Shown here: positions 48,043-55,818 of the stretch, in pieces
Numbering within the stretch: the stretch's first letter is position 1
Layout of the letters: every line of letters begins with the position of its first letter
Assembly: GCA_963665185.2 (NCBI GenBank)
Contig: CAXXPO010000026.1
Coordinates: forward strand, 1 to 64,000
Origin: G963665185 sp963665185
Lineage (GTDB): Bacteria > Desulfobacterota > Desulfovibrionia > Desulfovibrionales > Desulfovibrionaceae
DNA: 64,000 nucleotides
Direction of reading: 5' to 3'
The notes under the pieces: model-generated
Database searches by the model: none
What the model was told of the DNA's origin: nothing
The model's input: only the letters and a program-made list of their open reading frames with translations
Position numbers and translations under genes: made by a program

Positions 48043-48987
48043 ATGAAGTTCTTCGTAGGGCTCGGTAAGGAGGGCGCTGAGGAACGGCTGAAACAGAATG
48101 GTGTATCGCGCCGCGATTTCATGAAATTCTGTGCCACCGTTTCTGCAGCTTTGGGCATGGGCCCGGCCTTTGCGCCCACAGTGGCCGAAGCGTTGACAGC
48201 CAAGCGCCGTCCTTCCGTTGTGTGGCTGCACAACGCGGAATGTACCGGCTGCACGGAATCTGTGCTTCGTACTGTCAACCCGTTCATCGGTCCCCTGATT
48301 CTGGACACGATTTCTCTCGACTATCAGGAAACCATCATGGCTGCTGCCGGCGAGGCTGCGGAAGAAGCACTGCATGCAGCGATCAATGGCCCCGATGGCT
48401 ACATCTGTGTGGTTGAAGGTGCGATTCCGACTAAGGACGGCGGCGTTTACGGTAAAGTCGCCGGCCGGACCATGCTCGACATCTGCCAGGAAGTAGTGCC
48501 CAAAGCCAAAGCCACCATCTGTATCGGCAACTGTGCCTGTTATGGTGGTGTCCAGGCCGCCAAGCCCAACCCCACTGGCGCCAAGGGCGTGAAGGATGCC
48601 CTGGGTGTTGAAACCATCAACATTGCCGGTTGCCCGCCCAACCCCTTTAATTTTGTTGGTGCAGTGGTCATGTACCTGCAGGGCAAGAGCATCGAACTCG
48701 ACGAAAATGGCCGCCCGGTGGCCTTCTACGGCGAAACCGTCCACGACAAATGCCCCAGGCTGAAATACTTTGAGCAGGACCTTTACGCGCCTTCCTTTGA
48801 TTCCGAAGAAGCGCGCAAGGGCTACTGCCTGTATGAACTCGGCTGTAAAGGTCCCTACACCTACAACAACTGCCCCACGGTAAAATTCAACCAGACCAAC
48901 TGGCCTGTTGACGCTGGACACCCCTGTCTCGGTTGCAGCGAACCAGGTTTCTGGGATGAAATGACTCCGTTCTACGAGCAGTCGTAG
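48043..48987 (+). CDS. hynB: periplasmic [NiFe] hydrogenase small subunit
   Basis: Protein of 314 residues; GGAGGTG precedes the ATG at 48043. A Tat signal with SRRDFMKF and a hydrophobic stretch to about residue 50 directs export of the folded heterodimer. The mature part binds three Fe-S clusters: NAECTGCTES starts the proximal cluster, followed by IGNCACYGG, GCPPNP, and CKGPYTYNNCP and HPCLGCSEP near the C terminus. It relays electrons between the Ni-Fe site and periplasmic cytochrome c3. Length matches the Desulfovibrio HynB-1 type. Confidence 0.97.
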   Translation: MKFFVGLGKEGAEERLKQNGVSRRDFMKFCATVSAALGMGPAFAPTVAEALTAKRRPSVVWLHNAECTGCTESVLRTVNPFIGPLILDTISLDYQETIMAAAGEAAEEALHAAINGPDGYICVVEGAIPTKDGGVYGKVAGRTMLDICQEVVPKAKATICIGNCACYGGVQAAKPNPTGAKGVKDALGVETINIAGCPPNPFNFVGAVVMYLQGKSIELDENGRPVAFYGETVHDKCPRLKYFEQDLYAPSFDSEEARKGYCLYELGCKGPYTYNNCPTVKFNQTNWPVDAGHPCLGCSEPGFWDEMTPFYEQS

Positions 48988-49061
48988 TGGTCTTTGCGGT
49001 TTTTGATTGGCAGGTTTTACACGTCAATCGAACTTGAATTCACAGCCCAGGAGGATAATCA

Positions 49062-50768
49062 ATGTCCGGTTGCAAAGCCAAATCCGGGGCCGGCGCAAGC
49101 GCCACCCCGTTCGCTAAAGACTTCAGCGGTCCGGTTATTGTGGACCCGGTCACCAGGATCGAGGGCCATTACAGGGTCGAGGTTGAAGTCACTAATGGTT
49201 ATGTCACCAATGCCTGGACCAGCGCCCAGCTGTTCCGTGGTTTGGAAATCATTCTCAAGGGGCGCGATCCCCGCGACGCCCAGCACTTCACCCAGCGTTC
49301 CTGTGGTGTGTGCACAAACGTTCACGCGTTGGCTTCCGTGCGGTGCGTGGATGACGCGGTAGGCGTTCAGATTCCTGAAAACGCCACCATCTTCCGCAAC
49401 CTGGTTCTGGCCCAGCAGTTCCTGCACGACCACATAGTGCACTTCTATCATTTGCATGCCCTGGACTGGGTTGATGTCGTAAGTGGCTTGTCTGCCGACC
49501 CCAAAAAGGCGGCTCAGCTTGCCAACGACATCTCTCCCAATCGTAAAACAACCGCGGCCGAACTCAAGGCTGTTCAGGACAAACTGAAAGCTTTCGTTGA
49601 GACCGGCCAGCTCGGTATTTTCACCAATGCCTACTTCCTCGGCGGCCACGATGCTTACTATCTGCCTGCCGAAGCCAACCTCGTGGCAACAGCCCACTAT
49701 CTTGAAGCCCTCAAGCTTCAGGTCAAGGCCGCCCGTGGCATGGCTGTCTTTGGCGCCAAAAACCCCCACACACAGTTTACGGTTGTGGGTGGCGTCACCT
49801 GTTACGACGGTATGACCGCTGAACGTATCAACGAGTTCATCGGCCTGTACCGCGAAACCAAGAAGTTCATTGAAGAAGTGTACATTCCCGACCTGCTTGC
49901 CGTGGCCAGCTTTTACAAAGACTGGGCCGGTATTGGCGGAACCACTAACTTCCTGACCTTCGGCGAATTCCCCACGGATGAAAAGGACCTGAACAGCCGT
50001 TTCCTTCCTCCGGGAGTCATTTTTGATCGCGATATCATGAATGTGCAGGAATTCGACCACAAGAAGATCCTGGAGCACGTGGCCCATAGCTGGTACGAAG
50101 GCGACGAAGCCCGTCACCCCTGGCAGGGCGTTACTGAACCTAAGTACACCAGCCTGGACGACAAGGATCGGTATTCCTGGTTCAAGTCGCCTCGTTACGA
50201 TGGTCGCGCCACGGAAGTCGGTCCTCTGGCTCACTGCCTGGTGGCCTACGGCAAAGGCGTCCCCGAGTTCAAACAGGCTATCGACATGGTGCTCAAGCAT
50301 CTCAATGTCGGTCCTGACGCTCTGTTCTCCACTCTGGGTCGTACCGCCGCTCGCGGCGTGGAAACCTTGGTTATTGCCAACAAGATGGAAGGCTGGATCA
50401 ACAAGCTCCAGGAAAACATCAATTCCGGCAAGACCGACATCTATACTCCTTGGGACATGCCTGATGAAGCTTACGGCGTTGGTTTTTCCGACGTGCCTCG
50501 TGGCGCCTTGTCCCACTGGATTCACATCAAGGGCGGCGTAATTGAAAACTTCCAGTTGGTGGTTCCTTCCACCTGGAATCTGTGCCCCCGTGATTCCAAC
50601 GGCGTGCTGAGTCCCATCGAAGAAGCTTTCATCGGCCATCCCATTGCCGATCCCAAGCGCCCGGTGGAATTGCTTCGCACAATCCACTCCTATGACCCCT
50701 GCATCGCCTGCGGCGTGCATGTCATCGACTCCAAAACCAACGAAGTCCATAAGTTCCGCGTTCTCTAA
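49062..50768 (+). CDS. hynA: periplasmic [NiFe] hydrogenase large subunit
   Basis: Protein of 568 residues; AGGAGG precedes the ATG. It holds the Ni-Fe active site through RSCGVCTNVH near residue 85 and DPCIACGVH near the C terminus. All four cysteines are present and no selenocysteine is used, so it is [NiFe] not [NiFeSe]. The 15 residues after the His of DPCIACGVH are the C-terminal extension removed by the maturation protease. The protein has no signal and is exported with HynB. A strong terminator follows before the protease gene. Confidence 0.97.
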   Translation: MSGCKAKSGAGASATPFAKDFSGPVIVDPVTRIEGHYRVEVEVTNGYVTNAWTSAQLFRGLEIILKGRDPRDAQHFTQRSCGVCTNVHALASVRCVDDAVGVQIPENATIFRNLVLAQQFLHDHIVHFYHLHALDWVDVVSGLSADPKKAAQLANDISPNRKTTAAELKAVQDKLKAFVETGQLGIFTNAYFLGGHDAYYLPAEANLVATAHYLEALKLQVKAARGMAVFGAKNPHTQFTVVGGVTCYDGMTAERINEFIGLYRETKKFIEEVYIPDLLAVASFYKDWAGIGGTTNFLTFGEFPTDEKDLNSRFLPPGVIFDRDIMNVQEFDHKKILEHVAHSWYEGDEARHPWQGVTEPKYTSLDDKDRYSWFKSPRYDGRATEVGPLAHCLVAYGKGVPEFKQAIDMVLKHLNVGPDALFSTLGRTAARGVETLVIANKMEGWINKLQENINSGKTDIYTPWDMPDEAYGVGFSDVPRGALSHWIHIKGGVIENFQLVVPSTWNLCPRDSNGVLSPIEEAFIGHPIADPKRPVELLRTIHSYDPCIACGVHVIDSKTNEVHKFRVL

Positions 50769-50801
50769 AAGTGGACATTGTCGGTTAAATGCCTATCATC
50801 T

Positions 50802-50841
50802 GGGAACCTGCCTTGTAGGAAGGCGGGTTCCCTGTTTTTTT
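50802..50841 (+). terminator. strong intrinsic terminator inside the hydrogenase operon
   Basis: A 13-base stem GGGAACCTGCCTT / AAGGCGGGTTCCC (one T-G pair) with a five-base loop, followed by TGTTTTTTT. It lies between hynA and the maturation protease, 33 bases after the hynA stop. Confidence 0.9.
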
Positions 50842-50941
50842 GATTCACACGGGCCAGGTCGGTCTGACGTGCGGAAGATGGTTTTTTTATGCGCTGCCAC
50901 GGGATTGAGTTTTTGAACAGACTGGTATGAGAGAGGAAGAC

Positions 50942-51437
50942 ATGACGCAGGAAAAGCCGCGCATTCTCGTAATGGGGCGTGGGTAATATCCTTTTCACGG
51001 ATGAAGGCCTTGGAGTTCGGGTTATTGAGGCGCTTGAGGAAACATACGCGTTTTCTGACAATGTGGAATTATACGACGGGGGAACATTGGGCATGCGTCT
51101 GATGGATCCTATCATGAATTCCGACTATTTGATTGTGGTTGATGCTGTTTTGGGAGATGGAGAGCCGGGAAGCGTGTATCGCCTTAAAGATGATGACCTG
51201 CGCAAGAGTCTGGCATTCAAAAATTCCATGCACCAGACCGATCTGATCGATACCCTTATTTACTGCGATATTGCCGGGCATCGCCCTGATGCAGTCGTCG
51301 TGGGTATTGAGCCTTACGATTTTCAGACCATGGCAGTGGAACTTTCCGGGCCCATCAAGGAAAAATTACCTCAGATCATGGAAGAGGTTGTGGCAGAAAT
51401 TTGCAAGGCGGGTGGAATTGCCCAGCCCAAGCCCTGA
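50942..51437 (+). pseudogene. hynD: hydrogenase maturation protease, frameshifted
   Basis: HupD/HycI-class endopeptidase that trims the large subunit after nickel insertion. The natural start is the ATG at 50942 with GAGGAAG upstream, reading MTQEKPRILVMG. The next bases are GGGGCGTGGG; one extra G breaks the frame and leads to a stop at once. Removing one G continues VGNILFTDEGLG and the rest without further stops to 51437. The nickel-binding Glu (DEGLG), Asp (VVDAV) and His (SMHQ) are kept downstream. A GTG at 50979 could start a form lacking the first beta strand, without a good ribosome site. Either the gene is broken or the extra G is a sequence error; enzyme function elsewhere cannot be excluded. 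Confidence 0.85.
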
Positions 51438-51461
51438 ATCTGGGCAGAAGGAGAGTATGTT

Positions 51462-51719
51462 ATGTGTCTTGCTGTACCAGTGAAGATCGAAAGCATTGAA
51501 AATGAAATTGCCCACTGTCGCGTTGGCGAAGGGGAAACTTTTATCAAGGCATCGCTTATGTTGATTGAGCCAAAGCCGGAAGTGGGGGATTATATTATTC
51601 TGCATGCCGGTTTTGCCCTGCGCAAGCTTGATCCTCTGGAAGCTCAGGAAAGTCTGAATATTTTGCGCGACATGGCCAGAGCAGTACAGGGGCAGGCACA
51701 TCTGGCGGACGAGTTTTAG
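51462..51719 (+). CDS. hypC: hydrogenase assembly chaperone HypC/HupF family
   Basis: Protein of 85 residues starting MCLAVPVKI, the conserved N-terminal Cys motif that carries the Fe(CN)2CO group with HypD. GDYIILHAGFALRKLD completes the family signature. GGAGAG precedes the ATG, 24 bases after the protease frame ends. It probably acts as the dedicated chaperone for the HynA large subunit. Confidence 0.95.
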   Translation: MCLAVPVKIESIENEIAHCRVGEGETFIKASLMLIEPKPEVGDYIILHAGFALRKLDPLEAQESLNILRDMARAVQGQAHLADEF

Positions 51720-51731
51720 TCTGCATATTCG

Positions 51732-51766
51732 AACGCCCCTGAGTCTGTTGTTTCGGGGGGCGGTTT
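51732..51766 (+). terminator. probable terminator of the hydrogenase operon
   Basis: CGCCCC pairs with GGGGCG around a 17-base interior, followed by GTTTTGGG. It lies shortly after the hypC stop. The loop is long, so termination is likely but not certain. Confidence 0.55.
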
Positions 51767-52359
51767 TGGGCGTTTTGGAAGGCTGGTACCCCGGATTCTC
51801 GGCTGGCTGACGGTTCACCGTGGTGGCCTCGGCTTTATAGGGGGGGGGGCCAGGATGTTGGGTTCAGATATCCTTGGGCGTCCCGTGTTTTGGGATGGAC
51901 TCTGGCTATCCCGGACCGAGCCGGCCCGCTGCAAGTCGGAAAAAGTCCTTATCTTGACGGGAATCCAAGAGAAAGAAGCAGTCGGATGCCGGGCATTGCG
52001 CATGAGACTGCCACGCCGATTTTCAACACCCTCAGCCGAATCGTTTCGCAACGGGTGCGGACCATGTCCTTGCCGCACGGCCCGAAGCGAGCACAGGATG
52101 TAGCCAGAGGCTTGGGGGCGGCAGCCGAAGCTGGTTGGACAGCCATTTTGAGGATTTTGTGCGGTCGGTGAAAAGGGAGAGCTTTTGTTCCTTGACGGGT
52201 TCTTCATCTCCCCTTTGGCACACTATTTTCCATAGATTCCGGCAGGGTCTCCCTCTTGGCTTGAGACCACGCAGCGGGGGGCTCGCTTTTTCAAGTGCTC
52301 CGCTTTGGGGCCATCCGGGGCGGCCCCGGGTTTCTGCTGCGTGAGCACCGCGCCGAACA

Positions 52360-52363
52360 ACTT
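52360..52363. repeat. left target-site duplication ACTT
   Basis: ACTT directly before the left end of the IS3-type element; identical to 53564-53567. Confidence 0.8.
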
Positions 52364-52379
52364 GGTAATCCCCCCATTT

Positions 52380-53228
52380 CTAGGGGGCCTGAAAAGTAGA
52401 GGCTACGCCACCTTGGCCAGGCAGGCCCTTGGGGGGTACCCCCCAAGGGCGGGTGTGCGGCCGCTCATTGTTGTAGGTCCAGAGCCACTTGGTGGCAACA
52501 TCCTGGACCTCCTCTATGCTTTCAAACAGGTGCTGCACCAGCCAGTCATACCGCACCGTCCGGTTGTAGCGTTCGACGTATGCGTTCTGCTGCGGCTTGC
52601 CGGGCTGGATGTATTCGAGCCGTATCCCTTGCTTCTCGGCCCAGGCTTGCAGCCGATGGCTGATGTATTCGGGGCCGTTGTCGCACCGGATGGCCCGGGG
52701 TGCGCCCCGCCATTCCATGATCTGCTCCAGCGTGCGGATGACCCGCTCAGACGACAATGAGAAATCCACTTCAATAGCCAAGCCTTCCCGGTTGTAGTCG
52801 TCGATCACGTTCAGCAGGCGGAAACTGCGGCCATCCTGCAACTTGTCGTGCATGAAATCCATGGACCACGCTTGGTTGATGACCTCTGGCTGGACAAGCG
52901 GGATCGGCTTCTCACGCACGATGCGCCTTTTGGGCTTGATCCGCATGTTGAGTTCCAGTTCGCAGTAGATCCGGTACACCCGTTTGTGGTTCCAGCCGAA
53001 TCCCTTCACATTCCTTAAGTACATGAAGCACAGCCCAAAGCCCCAGTTGCGCTGGTTGTGCGTCAGACGCAGCAGCCAGTCGGCGATGTAGTCGTTCTCA
53101 GCCGAAAGCCTGGGCTCATAGCGGTAGCAGGTCTGGCTGATGAGGAACGCCTCGCAGGCCTGACGGACATTCAGGGCTTCGCGCTGCACGGCTTTCTTGG
53201 CCATCTCGCGGCGGCGAGACGGCCTCAC
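52380..53228 (-). CDS. IS3-family transposase OrfB (DDE catalytic domain)
   Basis: Integrase-core protein of 282 residues starting at a GTG that overlaps the OrfA stop. The DDE triad is visible: Asp in SMDFMHD, Asp in RCDNGPEY and Glu in NAYVERYNRT. The HTH_21-like N-terminal part (GFGLCFMYLRN, WNHKRVYRIY) fits OrfB of the IS3 family. In practice it is expressed as the OrfAB fusion by -1 frameshifting. No stop or gap interrupts it, so the element may be active. Confidence 0.93.
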   Translation of the reverse strand: MRPSRRREMAKKAVQREALNVRQACEAFLISQTCYRYEPRLSAENDYIADWLLRLTHNQRNWGFGLCFMYLRNVKGFGWNHKRVYRIYCELELNMRIKPKRRIVREKPIPLVQPEVINQAWSMDFMHDKLQDGRSFRLLNVIDDYNREGLAIEVDFSLSSERVIRTLEQIMEWRGAPRAIRCDNGPEYISHRLQAWAEKQGIRLEYIQPGKPQQNAYVERYNRTVRYDWLVQHLFESIEEVQDVATKWLWTYNNERPHTRPWGVPPKGLPGQGGVASTFQAP

Positions 53229-53491
53229 CAGTTTTTTGCGAGCGCCTCAGCAACCACTTCGGCCTTCATCTTCTCCTCGGCATACATGCGCTTGAGCAGG
53301 CGGTTCTCCCGCTCCAACTCCTTCATGCGCGCCATCAGCGAGGCGTCCATGCCGCCGAACTTGGACCGCCACTTGTAGAATGTGGCGCTGCTCATGCCGT
53401 GCTCGCGGCAGAGCTGGGCCACGGGGACGCCACCTTCGGCCTGCTTGAGAATGCCCAGGATCTGGGAATCGGTGTAACGAGATGTCTTCAT
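53225..53491 (-). CDS. IS3-family transposase OrfA
   Basis: Protein of 88 residues with a helix-turn-helix (QILGILKQAEGGVPVAQLC, SSATFYKWRSKFGG) that binds the element ends, and a leucine-zipper-like helix (RMKELERENRLLKRMY) for dimerisation. It matches OrfA of IS407-type elements. Its 3' end overlaps orfB by 4 bases and carries a slippery heptamer. Confidence 0.93.
   Translation of the reverse strand: MKTSRYTDSQILGILKQAEGGVPVAQLCREHGMSSATFYKWRSKFGGMDASLMARMKELERENRLLKRMYAEEKMKAEVVAEALAKNW
53231..53237 (-). promoter_or_regulatory. candidate -1 ribosomal frameshift site AAAAAAC
   Basis: On the minus strand the heptamer A AAA AAC lies in register with the OrfA codons GCA AAA AAC, just before the OrfA stop. 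A -1 slip would give an OrfAB fusion entering OrfB upstream of its own GTG, as is usual in IS3 elements. Confidence 0.75.
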
Positions 53492-53563
53492 GTCGAATCT
53501 CCTCGGTTCGGTTTACGAGAAAATTCTACTTTTCAGAACCACTCTTTTTCGGGGGGGATTACC

Positions 53564-53567
53564 ACTT
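53564..53567. repeat. right target-site duplication ACTT
   Basis: ACTT directly after the right end of the IS3-type element; identical to 52360-52363. An intact pair points to a fairly recent insertion. Confidence 0.8.
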
Positions 53568-54114
53568 CTTTTTTTTTCCGGTTTCCGCAAAACCATGTCG
53601 TGCCTCACTCCTAAACAGTCCGGCCATCTCGTTGGGACGGCAGTTCTTCGCCATGCCCAGAATATGACGCCCATCGTTTGGGGTGCCTCGGCGCATGGTC
53701 TTTTAGTGGAAAAACCCTGAGTCACCGTAAAAGACGTAGACCGGCAGACCATACAGTACTGGTCGAATTCTTCATGAAAAAGTGCCTGCCTGATGGCCGC
53801 ACACACGGTCGGCGGTGCTGTCGAGCTCCAGCACGATTTCCTCGGGTGGCGAGTCAACCTCCAGTCCCCACTTTCCAAACTCATCCTGTACGCCATCCGC
53901 TATCGCGAAATTACCGTTGTTGGCTTGTACCACAGGCTCGGCAGTTCGGGCGGTCTGCCAGGACTGAAATTCCTAAAAACGCTTGGGAGCGATGGCAATA
54001 TCGGAGACAGGCTGTTTGCTTTTGATAGTTGTTCCTTGCATAGTGTAATCCGTATGGGCGGCAGGGAATGGGGGATATGGAGAGCGGCTCGAAAAAAGGG
54101 ATGGAGGTATATAT

Positions 54115-55724
54115 ATGGACAAGCCCATTTTGGTTACCGGCGCCACCGGGTATGTCGGGGGGAGACTCGTCCCTCGACTTTTGGACAAGGGATACACGGT
54201 CCGGGCCGTAGGGCGTTCGTTGGATAAGTTACGGTGCCGCCCGTGGGGAGGCCATGAGCGGGTGCAACTGGCAGAGGCGGATTTGTTTGATCAGGAAGCG
54301 TTGACCGAAGCGGCCAAAGGCTGTGGCGTCGCATATTATTTGGTTCATTCCATGGTCACGGGGATAAAGGATTTTGCCGCTGCAGACCGTCATGCCGCAT
54401 ACAATATGGTACGTGCCGCGCGGGATGCCGGATTGGAACGCATCATTTATTTGAGCGGATTGAATCCGCCTGATCCTTTTTTGAGCAAACACTTGCGATC
54501 GCGTGCCGAGGTGGCGGAGATACTTTCACTGGGCGTAGTGCCAGTCACAGTGTTGAGGGCTGCCATAATCATTGGGTCTGGCAGTGCATCGTTCGAGCTG
54601 CTGCGTTATCTTGTGGATCGTCTACCCATAATGATCACTCCTCGATGGGTGCGCACGGAGTCACAGCCCATTTCCATTGGCAATGTGCTGGACTATTTGG
54701 TGGGGTGTCTGGAGCACCAGGAAACCATAGGAAGAGCCTTTGATATCGGGGGCCGTTGCATTGAAACTTATGAAAACCTTTTCAAGATATACGCCCAGGA
54801 AGCAGGACTACGCAAACGCCTCATCATACCTGTTCCCGTGCTGTCTCCCACGTTGAGCAGTTTGTGGGTCACGCTGGTCACGCCGATTCCCTCCACCTTG
54901 TCTCGTCCGCTTATTTCCGGTTTGCGGAACCGGGCCGTGTGCATGGAGCACGACATCCGCAACATCATTCCGACAAACCTTCTTGATTGTCGCCAATCCA
55001 TCCGCAAGGCAGTGGACAAGGTGCGCCAGCATACGGTGGACACATGCTGGACTGACGCGGGCAAGTTGATTCCTCCGGAGTGGGTCACGTGCGGGGATGC
55101 GACGTATGCGGGCGGGACAGTGCTCATGGACGCCTACCGCGTACGCTTGTCGGGAGTGCCCGAAAAAATCTGGAATGTCGTCTCCTCGGTGGGAGGGGAA
55201 ACGGGGTGGTATTTTGCAGATGCTCTGTGGAATATGCGGGGCGTTATGGATAGATTGATGGGGGGGGTGGGACTCCGTCGCGGAAGACGACACCCCACGG
55301 ATATTTATGTAGGGGATGCATTGGACTTTTGGCGGGTTTTGGTTGTCGAACAAATCGTCGGCTGTTGCTTCTGGCAGAGATGAAGCTCCCTGGACAGGCA
55401 TTGCTTGAATTCCGCTTGGACCCTATAGGGGAGGGAGGCACAGAGTTGGTATGCATCGCCCGTTTTTTGCCACGCGGAATTGCTGGGTTGGCATATTGGT
55501 TCAGCGTTTTTCCGCTGCACAAGTATGTGTTTCAGGGAATGCTGCAAAATATGGCCGAAGCGGCAGGTTGCACGATTACCATTCCGCCGAACGATTCAAA
55601 CCCACAGGTGGAACTGCCTGCCGACTTTGACCATGGGAACTCTTTGATTGATTTCCTGCAGGCTTTGGAACATCATTCAAACAAAATTGGCAGACTCTTT
55701 GGAAAAATCCTCATGGCTGGATAA
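54115..55724 (+). pseudogene. SDR oxidoreductase with DUF2867 domain, frameshifted
   Basis: GGAGG precedes the ATG at 54115. The N-terminal 300 residues form an NAD(P)-binding SDR (VTGATGYVGGRLVPRLL, YYLVHSM, YLSGLNP) and the C-terminal part a DUF2867 domain (GGETGWYFADALWNMRG, GDALDFWRV). After VVE near 55,349 the frame shifts by one base: the first frame stops at 55383, while the second continues RRLLLLAEMKLPG to a stop at 55724. Restoring one base, for example a C to read GAACCAAAT, would give 536 residues in one frame. It is either a broken gene or a sequence error. Function of SDR-DUF2867 proteins is unknown. Confidence 0.85.
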
Positions 55725-55818
55725 TGCGTCTGTCGGAATCAGATGGGCAATGATCCTTTGTTTGGTGACGCTTGCAAACCATAGCTCCCTTTGCGATATG
55801 CGCGGGGCACACCACTGC

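Larger units (their letters stand above)
52364..53563 (-). mobile_element. IS3-family (IS407-like) insertion sequence, intact
   Basis: Element of 1200 bp with ends GGTAATCCCCCC at the left and its complement GGGGGGATTACC at the right; a second matching stretch, CTGAAAAGTAGA, lies inside both ends. It carries the two overlapping frames orfA and orfB of an IS3 transposase and a 4-bp flanking duplication ACTT. Group assignment is by similarity of OrfA to IS407-group proteins and by the 4-bp duplication. It appears complete and may be active. Confidence 0.88.
51949..54041 (-). pseudogene. decayed IS1380-family transposase, split by an IS3-type element
   Basis: Read on the minus strand on both sides of the 1200-bp insertion, translations in shifting frames match an IS1380-type transposase. 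From the right flank: PPEEIVLELDSTAD, GHQAGTF, FHEEFDQYC, GLPVYVFYGDS and NDGRHILGMAKN. From the left flank: EHLKKRAPRCVVSS, EGDPAGIYGK, KEQKLSLFTDRTKSS, NQLRL and CETIRLRVLKIG. At least several frameshifts and stops interrupt it, and the N-terminal part (about 100 residues of a usual 430-450) is missing. Removal of the insertion and one target copy joins ETGKKKK to LFGAVLTQQ in the same frame. It is a dead element older than the insertion. Outer limits are approximate. Confidence 0.85.

Noticed and set aside
53793..54227. Plus-strand frame of 144 codons beside the insertion sequence
   Set aside because: It is the complement of the decayed IS1380 transposase and runs into the SDR gene start.
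55329..55724. Separate 131-codon gene after the SDR
   Set aside because: Its sequence is the direct continuation of the DUF2867 domain in a shifted frame, so it is the end of the same gene.
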